From Chaetoderma sp. LZ-2023a (Eukaryota > Mollusca > Caudofoveata > Chaetodermatida > Chaetodermatidae): DNA of 64,000 bases. The DNA lies in the NCBI GenBank assembly GCA_034401795.1, contig CM067365.1:15381434-15445433 (forward strand), read 5' to 3'. The position numbers and the translations under genes were made by a program. Each line of letters begins with the position of its first letter. Position 1 is the first letter of the stretch. The notes below the pieces were generated by a model. It saw only the letters and a program-made list of their open reading frames with translations. It searched no databases and had not been told where the DNA came from. Of the stretch, positions 20,919 through 32,313 are shown piece after piece.

Positions 20919-22970
20919 AATAGGCACAAAATAAATAGTCTGCTTCCTGATATATAGAGTGAAATCAACATTATGGCTATTGCGAATGTTTAGTTTCACG
21001 ATTTTATTAGGTCACTATTTCTTATTGATGTAATAATCTAAAATCATTCACGTAAATATTGGTCGTGTCGTCAGAATGTATGCTCGACTCGCTAACTATA
21101 ATTCACTATTTGACCTTGAAGTGTGTTATTTTTAAGTTGGATTGCTCTGACTATTAATGCATGCGACCAGCAAATGGTCAATTTTAATTCAGCAGTCCTG
21201 TTTCTAAACAGAGTCCAGACAAAGTCTGCGAGTATTTAAACGAAGCCAGGCTTGTACCATTCTCCTGAGGGTTATCATCCGTGACATCGTAACTCCAACC
21301 AAACCCTCTGCCACATAACTAGCCAAAATCACGGCGCGCATGTTTGCTGCGCAATGTTTTTAGCCAATCAACGCGTGTCATTACTAAATTGAGTCACCCA
21401 ATCAAAATCATTGTTCTATCTACATTTCGGCGATATGACCGACTTCTCGGCACGAAGCCACGCCTCTTGTATCAGTGTAAATACACGGAGCCATGGATTT
21501 TAGGCCTAGCGCCAATAGCACGAGGTAATATTTGAGAACAATTCGTGAGATGCTAGTATATTTTAGGTAATATACATATAACACTATTTTCGTGAAATAA
21601 TATGAAATGCCTCAGATACCAGTGGCAAGCGCTTGACAATCGGATGTAATCAATGATGTGGCTAGTCGATCTGCTGGCTGTTTTGTAGTAACCTTGACAG
21701 TCAGGCAATAATGCGATCATTGATAAAAGTTGTTTATTTATTTTTTTCTGAGTTACCCTCTAAAGCTTTAGTTTGTCCGCTCTCTCCCAGTCACGTCACA
21801 ATTTATTTTTACTGTGATATTCACATATTGCTAAACAGAATTGAGCTAAGCGAGGTGCGGGGGCGTGCTGTCAGAAAATTAGACAGGTTGTGAAAAGTTG
21901 CTTCTCACAGTACATTAAATTTAGTCTGCTTAATAATAATATTAGTTTTTACGGAATTCCCTTATGACGTCATTTTCACGCGTGTGCAGATGACTGGCCA
22001 TCAAGTGTATGGCCAGCTAATCACTGTTTTGTTAGTAAAACAACAACGTGGCCACGGTTGATGCTACTCAAAGCTATGAGAATTGCAATTTTACGTCAGC
22101 TCTACCGATAAAGTTGGCCAAATTGACAAAGTGAAGGCATAATACTACAGCGATGATATGTCAGAAATGCCCCCCCCCCCTACCCCATCAGTGCATGTGA
22201 ATCTTGGTAAAATGCAGGTGACGCTATCTCACGACATAGATTTCAAAATATTTTCTATGGAAGAACCCAACGCTCTATTTAGGTTGGATTTGCACCAACC
22301 CACCCTCCCCCACCCCACCCCCAACTCCGCCCTTGGGGTGGTGGTGGTGGACTGAATTATTTCCCACCCGCATCCAAGTAAATAAACAATGATAAATTTC
22401 AATTTAATTATGAATTAATTAATCAATATGCAGGAAACTACTTCCCAGAGCATCTCATTTTCCATTTTTTATAGGGGAAGGGGCATGACACCCCACCTAC
22501 CCCATCACCATGGGAACTCCACCCACACCATGACTGCTAGGTTTGACACACCCCATGATAGCATCTTAAATCCACCATGACACAGTTGGTGAATTTATTA
22601 TTAAACTCTCCAATTGTATGAGTGTTATTTTCACAAATTGTGTGTTTTATGGGGTTAGTGACAGAAACAGAGGGGTAGGGAGCATTAGGCCCCTAAAAGT
22701 TTTAGATGTTATATGGAGGGGTAGAAGGAGGGGTGGTGGCAATTTCTTTTCCTGGCAGCAACCTTGAGAATGTATAATAGTAAATAAAATAATACTCAGT
22801 CATAATCAGATAGCTGATCAGCATAGTATGTTTTAATATTCAACTGGAAAAACATCTGAAATTTGCAGAGTGTACATGGTGAGCCCATAAGCTATGGGCC
22901 AGGGCTGTAGGACCTGGGTCTAGGGCTATCTGTTCGGCATTATCCCTGTAATGATGAGGATTGGTAAATG
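20919..22970. other. no gene seen
   Basis: Mixed sequence with CCAAT-like motifs at 21,362-21,415, a TGACGTCA at 21,966, a poly-C run at 22,170-22,181 and a CACCCCA/GGTGGTGG low-complexity segment at 22,300-22,352. Short open stretches (21,344; 21,711; 22,158) show no recognisable product. A promoter region is possible but unsupported. Confidence 0.4.
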
Positions 22971-22974
22971 ATAT

Positions 22975-23165
22975 TTGAATTTTTGCTTAGTAAATGGCCA
23001 TTTGTAGGCTAAGGGAAGATTTTTTGTATTTTACTTTATTTTACTGCCCCAGTAACAAAGCCAGCCATTTCATCTTTCAAAAAGTAATCTTCCCTTGGCT
23101 TGCAAATGGTTATCTTTCAAGATATACCACTACAGAAGCAATTTTTGGCAAACATGACAATTTAA
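22975..23165. mobile_element. family A MITE, degenerate
   Basis: AAATGGCCATTTGTAGGC pairs with GGCTTGCAAATGG; the central hairpin is largely lost. Confidence 0.5.
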
Positions 23166-23935
23166 AATGTAACAGGAAACAAAATGTGGACCTAAAATGA
23201 AAGAATATGTGTGAAAATTCCATGATTTGGTACTGAAATCTGTGACTTTGTGATTAAAAGCAAATGTTTAACTTTTGACAGTTAATATGCATATATGGGC
23301 TCAAAATGTTAAATTTTTCAATGGAAATATGATTATTTTTCTAAATATAGGCTATTGTTTAAATTTTAAGATGGAAATCTGAAAACTATGGTCAGAAACA
23401 TGGATATTTTGGATCCTTAAATGCACAACTCTTGACATGAAACATGGAAAATTTAGACCTATAATGCAAGAACACATGTATGTGTGAAAATGCAAATATG
23501 TGTTACTGAAATCTGTGAATTTGGGATTATAAGAAAGTGTTTACCCAGAAATATATAACTTTTGATAGTTAATATGCATATATCTGGGTTCAAAATGGTA
23601 AAAAGAATTTCAAATGAATAGTAATGTGGAAATTTTAGCTGGGAATGTTAAGATTCTGGTCAGAAACATACAAAACCTTTGACAAGGAACAAGAAAATCT
23701 CGACTAAAAAGTAACTGCTTTGTTCAGTAACAAAAAATATGGATGCAAAATGCAAGAGCATGAAAATTTAGGCTGGAAGTACAAACATTTCTATTTGAAA
23801 AATTGATATCTAAGTTCCAAATATGAACATTTTAACAGGAAACATGAACATTTTAGGTAAAGAATGAAAGAATTTAGGCCCAAAATGGAAAAACTTGGTT
23901 ATGAAATGATAACCACAGACCAATAATGTCAAATT
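23166..23935. repeat. degenerate ~290-bp tandem repeat
   Basis: TACTGAAATCTGTGA recurs at about 23,231 and 23,502, and TTAATATGCATATAT at about 23,281 and 23,571. Third-unit remains follow. It is A-rich on the plus strand with no coding signal. Confidence 0.6.
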
Positions 23936-23998
23936 CCTATTCAACTGGTCAAAACCCTATATTATTGACATGCGTACTCTGAAGATTCATCAACTAAC

Positions 23999-24201
23999 AA
24001 AGCCCTTTAATGGCCAAGCCGGCAAAAACCACCCTCTGCGGTGGTATTGAGAATATTTTCAAGAATTTATCACTGGAATGCCTGGCTCGATAACCTAGCC
24101 AGACAATCCAGGGATAAACTTCCCATTCTTGGCCTACAAATGGATATTCACTAAGTAAAAATGAGATTTTCCTTACCCAATCTTTACCATTAAAGGGTTA
24201 A
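23999..24201. mobile_element. family A MITE, reverse orientation
   Basis: AGCCCTTTAATGGCC on the left, CCATTAAAGGGTTAA on the right; core CACTGGAATGCCTGGCTCG and CTAGCCAGACAATCCAGGG. Confidence 0.7.
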
Positions 24202-24418
24202 TCAAACAAATTCAACTGGCTAGCATCCAGAATGCACACAGTACTGGAAATCCACGCAGAAATGTACACTGCTATTGGCAACATGATTGTGTTGTGGAAA
24301 AGACAGCCAGTCAAATGAGATGGTGAGTGATAAATATACATGTATGATGTCTGTGGGGTATGATGTATTTTTCATATAGCTGGTTTATTGGCTGAAATAT
24401 AAACAACAGGTTACATTC

Positions 24419-24656
24419 TTAACACTTAAATGGTCAGGACTTTTCAAGAAAATTCAAATCTGCTTATTGAAGTCCATTTGCAAGGCAAGATTCTGAGGCT
24501 ACTTTTGGGAATTTACCACTGTAATCACTGATTTCGGTTATCGAGCCAGTCATTCCAGGGGTAAATTTCCAAAAAATAATCTTATTTTGGCCGGCACTTT
24601 GACATTGACACACCTGTAGAAGCTGGTTTTGGCCGGCCTGGGCATTAAAAGGTTAA
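24419..24656. mobile_element. family A MITE
   Basis: TTAACACTTAAATGGTC to GGCATTAAAAGGTTAA, 238 bp, with GTCCATTTGCAAGGC and the right central arm CGAGCCAGTCATTCCAGGGG. Confidence 0.7.
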
Positions 24657-24775
24657 TAAACAGAAACTCAACTTTATTTATACATTATATTATATATCAC
24701 CCAAAGAGCCATCTTTAATCAATATTCAGATCAACTATCACACAGATCAGACTCAACAGTCAACATACACAACTT

Positions 24776-24955
24776 TTAACCCTTTTAAGCATTAATGGTC
24801 AGGATTTGTCAAGAAAATCTTAGTTTGTCTTTAGTGGATGTCCATTTATAGGCCAAGAACAACAACAGGTTCCAGTTAAACTAGCCTCAAAACATTCATC
24901 GTGTCAGATGCTTGACATAAAGTTGACACTGTGATTTCAAGGGTTAAAGGATTAA
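24776..24955. mobile_element. hybrid of MITE families A and B
   Basis: The left half is family A (TTAACCCTTTTAAGC, then GTCCATTTATAGGCC). The right half is family B (CAGGTTCCAGTTAAACTAGC, CTCAAAACATTCA, then TTCAAGGGTTAA). The switch lies near 24,860. Confidence 0.55.
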
Positions 24956-25084
24956 TGTTAGTCCACTGCATACTTAGTTACGTGGGTGTTGGAGAACACA
25001 ACATTCATATGGAGTTGCTCTAGCATAGAAGCCCATACTGGCTATCTTGAAGCTAGCTTAATATTGTTTACACTTTGGGGTTTC

Positions 25085-25250
25085 AAGGGTTAAAGGATCA
25101 ATCTCATTACCCCATGGTGTAGGGAATATTGTGTTGAATGTTTTAAGACAGTTTAAAGTTGGGCTGATGACCGGATGCTGTCCATGACAACAACAGCTTC
25201 CAGTCAAACTAGCTCCAAGACATTGAAACATGTCAGAGCCTAAACATATA
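25085..25250. mobile_element. family B-related element with single-copy minisatellite precursor
   Basis: After GGGTTAAAGGATCAATCTC the sequence reads CATGGTGTAGGGAATATTGT, then GTTGAATGTTTTAAGACAG and CAGTCAAACTAGCTCCAAG, a diverged family B core. The 22-bp minisatellite at 25,640 sits at the equivalent place of a second copy. Confidence 0.55.
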
Positions 25251-25610
25251 GTTATCACTAAATATAATTGGTATTATAGCTAACACTATATATAATTGGG
25301 TGTTGAAGAATAGATACACATTTATAGTGAGTACCACTAGCCCAGAAAGCTGCACTGGCTACTTTGAAGGAATACATACATGATAATAATGCAGGTGAAG
25401 TAAGTATAGATTAATACCATAATAACAATTAGTATGGCTAGTATTTAACTACCGTAGACATATAATTAGCACTCTGGGTTTTCAGCGGTCTCTGGGGTTA
25501 GATTTAGGCTTAGTCTCAGTCTACAAACCTGGCCATGAACCCTGTATGTGCTGTCTTACTGCTGAATTTCTGCAGATCACATTTATTAGATAAAGCTCAG
25601 TATATGCTTT
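25251..25610. other. no gene seen
   Basis: AT-rich DNA. The segment near 25,310-25,375 partly resembles 24,985-25,055, suggesting a local duplication of about 560 bp. Confidence 0.4.
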
Positions 25611-25639
25611 GGGGCTTCAAGGGTTAAAGGATCAATCTC

Positions 25640-26170
25640 ATTCTCCTCTGGTGTAGGCAACATTCCCCTCTGGTGTAGGCAACATTCCCCTCTGGTGTAG
25701 GCAACATTCCCCTCTGGTGTAGGCAACATTCCCCTCTGGTGTAGGCAACATTCCCCTCTGGTGTAGGCAACATTCCCCTCTGGTGTAGGCAACATTCCCC
25801 TCTGGTGTAGGCAACATTCCCCTCTGGTGTAGGCAACATTCCCCTCTGATGTAGGCAACATTCCCCTCTGGTGTAGGCAACATTCCCCTCTGGTGTAGGC
25901 AACATTCCCCTCTGGTGTAGGCAACATTCCCCTCTGGTGTAGGCAACATTCCCCTCTGGTGTAGGCAACATTCCCCTCTGGTGTAGGCAACATTCCCCTC
26001 TGGTGTAGGCAACATTCCCCTCTGGTGTAGGCAACATTCCCCTCTGGTGTAGGCAACATTCCCCTCTGGTGTAGGCAACATTCCCCTCTGGTGTAGGCAA
26101 CATTCCCCTCTGGTGTAGGCAACATTCCCCTCTGGTGTAGGCAACATTCCCCTCTGGTGTAGGCAACATT
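25640..26170. repeat. 22-bp minisatellite, about 24 units
   Basis: The unit starts GGTGTAGGCAACATT and ends CCCCTCT. Units are identical except one G-to-A variant near 25,849. Because 22 is not a multiple of three, all three minus frames stay open as a 22-residue repeat; these are not taken as genes. The left flank (AAAGGATCAATCTCATT) and right flank (TGAATGTTT) match the single-copy locus at 25,095-25,145. Confidence 0.97.
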
Positions 26171-26185
26171 TTGCTGAATGTTTTT

Positions 26186-26358
26186 AACCCCTTAACCCTT
26201 AAATTTGTTCAAGAAAATTTCAATTTTCTCAAAGAAAATGTCCATTTGCAGACCAAAAGTTCAAGTCAAACTAGTTACCAAAATACTAAAGACGTTACCT
26301 TTAATTATGTTGGGGCTTTCACATGAACATACTAGGATTTCAGTGGTGAAAGCGTTGC
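26186..26358. mobile_element. second hybrid of MITE families A and B
   Basis: The family A left half (TTAACCCTTAAATTTGTTC, GTCCATTTGCAGACC) is followed by a family B-like right half (CAAGTCAAACTAGTTACC, then TTCAGTGGTGAAAGCG). Confidence 0.5.
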
Positions 26359-27949
26359 GAGAAATACTATTCTAAATTACTGCATCAGCTGCAGTACGAA
26401 AATTGGTGTCTTGTAGTCTTAAGCGATTCTTCAATCAGGATGTACACAAACGAACGCGTAGTAGAACAAGAACCATAAGATTTTCCAACATATATGTTGT
26501 TACAGTGTGATCAAAGTTAATTAGACGAAGAAAAAACATTTAAAATTTGAGCAAATTTTTTAAGCGACGATAGCCACACGGTTTACATATGGGGGTTTAC
26601 GTTAGTGACAGATGGCTGTCAAAATCGACCCAAAACCGTAACGTGCATTTTCATTGGCTGAGTGAAAACTACTTTCTGCAACTGCGCGCGGGCTTTTCTG
26701 GGAGAAAACAACCAGCGGTAACGTACGATGAAATACGACGTAATTAGTACGGTCCGATGGTGTTGCGAGAATGGGCTTGTACTTGCTTAACTCTGTTGGA
26801 GTTGTATATTCGGTTACTCGTGAAAACTGGCCTATACACATGCATATAACATGACATTGAATATAAGCCGATTCCAAGGCATCTGATATTGATGAGAACC
26901 CAATATGCAAACTCATTACTCGCCATTCTTCACGTGAACAATGCATTTACAAGGCTTTTTCCATGAATTTCCTATGTATAGGCAGTTGGAAAATTAATTA
27001 CAAAAATTTTAACAATATAATTTTTAGGCGTCCCTACTTAAACTGAATTTATCGTAACCATTAAATAAATACGTTCATGAACAACCAATCAGATATGTCA
27101 TTACGAGAAGATTATAGTGTTTGAACAGAACGCTGTTTGTATGTTATGTTGTTAACGTGTTTGTTCGGCGACAAAATGCTTGGACTAATAAAGTACAAAT
27201 AATACAAGTGGGAATAGGCAATATATTATAAGCTATAATATATTGCCTATTCTTCTTATAATAGCTTAATTACTACTGCCAAGATGTCCAGAGAATGAAT
27301 TTAGAGGCTTTAAATATAGCAATCTTACCATGAGACTTGCAAGACACATTCAATATACAATTCTGCATGTCAATATTTTGTCATTTTTACAAAGCCTCCC
27401 TCACCTGAACGCGGTTAATAGTTAGGGATGCCTGTATATTTTGGCTATTTTTTGGGCCACCTATTTACCCATGCACTATTCAGATTTTATGGTTTATTTC
27501 TCAAATATGTCTCATTAAACACATGACTACCATTATGGACGGTATGCATGGTACTTGAAAATTACAACGGTCATGGTATCGGTATACCGCGGCCATCACG
27601 GTACTACCGTCACTCTGCCCCGCTCTAATGTACACATTCAATATACAATTCTGCCTGTCAATATTTTGTCATTTAAAAAAAATGCATATGAACATTTATA
27701 CATCCCAGGGTCAGAAATTATCTTTTTTAATGCTGATCCCAATGGATATGTATATCAATAGAAAGGTGAGATGTTTGCTTGATTCAGAGCCCTGTATGCA
27801 CACAAGCACACACACGTACACAATTTATATGTAGTCATACATAAATAAGTATTATGGTCGTCATTGACAGATACTCGAAAAAAATTGGGAGACCTCAGCC
27901 ACTTCCAGCTGGATTCTGTGCATCACTTGGCTGTCAGAACACATGCATT
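26359..27949. other. no gene seen
   Basis: 26,602-26,946 (minus) is open for 114 codons but overlaps another open frame and shows no known domain. A direct repeat of about 45 bp (ACATTCAATATACAATTCTG) is present at 27,348 and 27,632. GGTATCGGTATACCGCGG lies at 27,573. Confidence 0.4.
27212..27252. repeat. perfect 41-nt inverted repeat
   Basis: 19-nt arms (GAATAGGCAATATATTATA and its complement) around AGC. There are no T-run or gene contexts; it could extrude a cruciform or be a MITE end pair. Confidence 0.85.
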
Positions 27950-27959
27950 GGAGTTACCA

Positions 27960-28880
27960 TTATAACGATAAGTTTTCTTCACCAGACGGAATCCAACCAC
28001 CCTATGAAGTGATCCGATAAATGGTAATGAAGATATCATCCAGAAACCAATTTTCAAGATGGCAGCCATCTTGGATTTTGGATCATTGTCACTTTCGATA
28101 GGTTTCCTCCCCAGATCTGGTCCAACCACCCTATGAAGTTTCAAAGCGATCCGATAAATGGGAACTGAGTTATCATTCGGATATCAATTTTCAAGCTGGC
28201 TGCTGGCCATCTTGAATTTTGGATCATCGTCAATTTCGCTAGGTTTCTTCCCCAGACCTAGTCCAATCACTATATGAAGTTTCAAAGCAATCCGATAAAC
28301 GGGAATGGAGTTATCATCGGGAAATGAATTTTCAAGATGGCAGCTGGTAGCCATCTTGAATTTTGGACCATTGCCAATTTGCATAAGTTTCTTCTCCAGA
28401 CCCAGTCCAACAACTGTATGAAGCATCAAAGCGATCTGATAAACAGGAATGGAGTTATCATCCGGAAACCAATTTTCAAGATGGTCACTGGTGGCCATCT
28501 TGGACATCGGATCATTGTCAATTTCAATAGGTTTCTTCCCCAGATGTAGTCCAACCATGCTATGAAGTTTCAAAGCGATCCGATAAACACTAATAGAGTT
28601 ATCATCTGGAAACCAATTTTCAAGATGGCCACCGGCAGCCATCTTGGAATTTGTATCATTGTCAATTTGATAGGTTTCTTCCTAAGACCTAGTCCAACCA
28701 TGCTATGAAGTTTCAAAGCGATCCGCTACCATACAAAAAACAATTTTCAAGATGGCCGCTGCTGCCTGGTGGCCATCTTGGATTTTGGATCATTGTCAAT
28801 TTCGATAGGTTTCTTCCCTGAAACTAGTCCAACCACCCTATGAAGTTTCAAAGTGATCCAATAAACAGTAACGGAGTTAT
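27960..28880. repeat. ~143-bp tandem array, seven units
   Basis: GATAGGTTTCTTCCCCAGA or close variants recur near 27,967, 28,098, 28,239, 28,382, 28,526, 28,669 and 28,803. Each unit also has CAAGATGGCAGCCATCTTG, itself a palindrome, and CTATGAAGTTTCAAAGCGAT. Reading frames across it (28,184-28,642 minus) are repeat products. Confidence 0.9.
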
Positions 28881-28883
28881 TGT

Positions 28884-29012
28884 AATGTGCCAATATCGAT
28901 TTTGTGCCATTGGCCAATCGCGCAGGGACCAATATCGAATTTGATATTGGCACACCCATTGGTCAACGGCGCAAGGCCAATAACAAATTTTATATCGGCG
29001 CGCCCGTTGGCC
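28884..29012. repeat. palindromic CCAATATCGAATTTGATATTGG repeats, block 1
   Basis: Units mix ATTGGCCAA and ATCGAATTTGATATTGG, each nearly self-complementary. Confidence 0.75.
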
Positions 29013-29544
29013 TACATGTCAAATTTTACTGAGTAGATTTAGTGGCACCATGTTTAATTCTAAAAACAACAATGACTTTCAAAGGTGTATACAGCGTGGA
29101 CATTGATGTCGCGGCTTTTGTTTCCACAGTCGTCAAGTGGTTTATAAACCCAATTGAAAAAGAAACGTATTCACTTCTAACAACAGGGTTTTAGATTTAT
29201 CTCATTTGGGTACACCACCTATCTGGTCCGGGATAAATCAATGGTCCTAGAAACTAGAGAATTTTGAAATCAGAGAGATTGATTTTGAGCCATTTTAGCT
29301 TTAATAGCACAATAAGACCTCTAAATGGTCATAAAATTTCACAGCATCCATCTCTGAGTATTTAACTGACTGTAAATCAGTTAATTAGTGTTCAAAGCAG
29401 CCAGGAGGATTTTAATTTGGGCATGACTTGTAACGTCATAGCTAAGGGGTAATCTAAAGCCCTGAGCAACTCTGGAACCTTCTTTCGTTACTGTTAAAAA
29501 CAACTTTAGGCAGACAGATGAACAGAGAATTAGAAATGTGCGTA
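29013..29544. other. no gene seen
   Basis: Unique sequence between two blocks of the same palindromic array; possibly an insertion into it, but no terminal repeats were found. Confidence 0.4.
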
Positions 29545-30022
29545 ATTTGATATTGGCTACCTGCGCCATTGGCCAACTGGCTCGCCGATATCAAATTCGA
29601 TATTGGTCCTCTACACCAATATCAAATTTAATATTGGTCCCCTTACGCCATTGGCCAATGGGCATACCGATATCAAATTCAGGCATGTCAAAATATTAGG
29701 TTATGCAAAAATTCCTGGTGCAGCCAATTTTAGGGTTACGCAGTTTTTGTGTTCTGTACAGAAATATGTTGAAAAGGTTACGCAAAATGAAATGGATTAC
29801 CTAAAATAAATTTGATTAACCCCAAAATGGGTTATGCACATTTTCAATTTTGACATGCCTGAAATTCGATATTGGTCCCATGCACCGATATCAAATTCGA
29901 TATTGGTCCCCTGTGTCATTGGCCAACGGGCATGCCAATATCAAATTCGATATTGGTCCCTGCAACCTTGGCCAACGAGTGTGCCGATATCAACCTCCAT
30001 AATTTGGTCCGTGTGCCATTGG
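29545..30022. repeat. palindromic array, block 2 (unit about 52 bp)
   Basis: The cores ATCAAATTCGATATTGG and CCATTGGCCAACGGGCATG alternate at about 52 bp; one core is split by the MITE at 29,680-29,861. Confidence 0.85.
29680..29861. mobile_element. nested MITE with AAATT target duplication
   Basis: The 182-bp insert starts CAGGCATGTCAAAAT and ends with its exact complement. AAATT flanks it on both sides (29,675-29,679 and 29,862-29,866). Removing it and one AAATT restores the array core seen in neighbouring units. CAG ends with a short duplication are compatible with a hAT-type element, but that is inference. Confidence 0.85.
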
Positions 30023-30059
30023 GGGGTGGGGGGGGGGGGGGGGGGGGGGTGGGTGGAGG
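30021..30059. repeat. poly-G tract
   Basis: A run of G broken by single T bases, next to GGTGGGTGG. Confidence 0.9.
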
Positions 30060-30402
30060 AACGCACATTTCGCTCCCCTGACACTAGGCAACGCATAAAT
30101 TCATATTTAACAAAAAATAAAGTATGGTTAAGTACTACGCTACCACGGGTACTACGGTACCGTGGTAACTGTGTCTGATAGGGTGACATAGGAATACATA
30201 ATACTTGAACTAAATTTTGCTATGCATGAAAAATACAACAATTATTTATGCCTACCAATGGGGTTTTTTGTCCTCGTAGTGCGGTTTTCGGCTTCAGAAT
30301 GGCCACCATTCTTAAATCATGTTGCTGCCTCGAGGGGCCTATCTCAAAGTAATCTTTAAAGTTATATTTAACCAATAAAACTAAATAGATTCCGAGTTAA
30401 AA
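30060..30402. other. no gene seen
   Basis: Contains clustered GGTACTACGG/CCGTGGTA motifs at 30,137-30,168 and otherwise unique DNA. Confidence 0.45.
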
Positions 30403-32152
30403 TACAAGAGGCCCAAGGGGCCTGTGTCGCTCACCTGGAGCACTAGGCATTTTTGTCAAAATTGTTGGTGGGTGGTTTAGGAGTAGTCTTTTAAATGAGT
30501 TTGTGGACATTTTTGCAAGTCCAATATGCCAAACACGCTACATTTTAATTGGTCCACTGCAGCCATGTTTCTGACATAGCTCCTTCCCTTGAAAAAACTT
30601 TAATGGCACTCGGTGCCTAATCATATCGCCCAAATTTCGGCACAATCCACTCAGTGGTCCTGGAGTTGTTTTGGCAAAAAATTGGTTAATCAAGATGGCC
30701 GCCAAACCATTTGGCCAATCAAGTTCCCTTGAACAAACTTGGTGCAGCTCTTGCACTAGATGATATTTCATGCGTTTTGAATTGATCCCCCCGAGAGGTT
30801 TTTGGAGAAGATTTTTAAAGACATTTCTAAAAATCTACCAAAATCCAAGATGGCGCGAGAATACATTTTAAATTTCCCACTGCTTTAGTATGGGAGATTT
30901 TAGCAGGTAAATGATCCAAGATGGCTGCCAAACCGTTTATCCGACAGTCTTGAAAATGGCAAATTTGAAATCACAATACATAAAAACATACATAAAACCA
31001 ATTTCAGCCTCAAAATCCATCAAATAAAAAAAATCCAATATGGCCGCCAAACATGCCATATATTGATTGGCCCATGGCAGCCAGGTTTTTTGATGGATGA
31101 GCTTCTCTTGAATACAGTTTAATGGCCCTTAGTGCCTCATCATATATCACAAATTTCGGCCTGATCGCTTCAGCCATTCTGGGGAAGAAGTCATTTTTGC
31201 AAAACGAGGTCATCCAAGATGGCCACTGAACCTTTTGGTCAATCAAGTTCCCTTGAACAAACTTAGGTCAGCTCTTGCCCTAGATCATATTTCATGAGGT
31301 CTGAATTGATCCCTCAAATGTTTTCGGAGAAGATTTTTAAAGACATTTCTAAAAATCGGCCAAAATCCAAGATGGCCACCAGCCAAATTGGCCGATCGGC
31401 TTCATTTGAACAAAACAGAATCTCTATACCCTAAGGAGGCTTCCTGCCACATATAATTGAAATTGGCCCAGTAGTTCTCGCGAAGAAGACATTTTAAATT
31501 TCCCATTGCTTTAGTATGGGAGCTTTTGGCGGGAAAATGATCCAAAATGACCACCAAACCGTTTATCCGACAGTTTCAAAAATTGTAAATTTGAGATCGG
31601 AATACTCAAAAACCTATATCAAACTAATTTCGGCCTCAAAATCCATCAAATAAAAAAATCCAATATGGCTGCCAAACATGCTATATTTTGATTGGCCCAC
31701 GGTGGCCAGGTTTTTTGACGGATCAACTGCTCCGAAACAAACTTTCATGGCCCTTAGTCACTAATCCTATCTGCCAAATTTCTGGAAAAGTTATTTTCGC
31801 TAAAACTAGGTCAACCAATATAGCCGCTGAACCATTTGACCAATCAAGTTCCCTTGTACAAACTTGGTTCAGCTCTTGCCATAGATCATATTTCATGAGG
31901 TTTGCTTCAATCACTCAAGTGGTTTCGGAGAAGATTTTTAAAGATGTTTCTAAAAATTGGCCAAAATCCAAGATGGCCGATCAGCTTCGTTTGAACAAAC
32001 TTGGATCCCTACTGTATGTCCTAAGGATGCTTCCTGCCAAATATAATTGAAATTGGCCCAGCGATTCTTGAGAAGTTGTTTAAAGGAAAAGTTGACGGAC
32101 GACGGACGGTCGCCACGGTATAAGCTCTCTTGGCCTTTCAGGCCAGGTGAGT
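30403..32152. mobile_element. 1.75-kb mollusc-type repeat with AAGATGGCCGCC units
   Basis: It opens CAAGAGGCCCAAGGGGCC followed by GCTCACCTGG and closes GGCCTTTCAGGCCAGGTGAG, so the ends are inverted and both palindromic. Inside, a unit with CCAATATGGC, GATTGGCCCA and CAGGTTTTTTGA recurs near 30,520, 31,031 and 31,663. Similar elements are widespread in bivalve genomes as I know them. No transposase or reverse transcriptase is seen; open stretches on both strands follow the repeat. Confidence 0.7.
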
Positions 32153-32313
32153 TAATAATTACGTGACAGCTAATATGTTGAATTTCATAATTACTGCGAC
32201 ATAATTTTAACTTGCGAAAATTCCAGATTTTTAAATTGATTTCAACACCCAGTACCACGGTACCATAGACCCCTGGGTCCTGCAAATAGATGTCAAATTT
32301 TGCTATTCCCCAG

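Noticed and set aside
25586-26169. Three overlapping ~170-180-codon minus frames
   Set aside because: Pure translation of the 22-bp minisatellite in all three frames; no start context or flanking coding sequence.
25640-26170. CRISPR-like array
   Set aside because: Units are contiguous with no variable spacers, and the genome is eukaryotic.
26602-26946. 114-codon minus frame
   Set aside because: No domain, another open frame overlaps it, and it sits in AT-rich unique DNA without splice or start support.
28184-28642. 152-codon minus frame with repeated HLENWFPDDNS
   Set aside because: Follows the ~143-bp tandem array; similar frames occur on the plus strand.
29941-30189. Pro-rich minus frame
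   Set aside because: Translation of the poly-G tract at 30,021-30,059.
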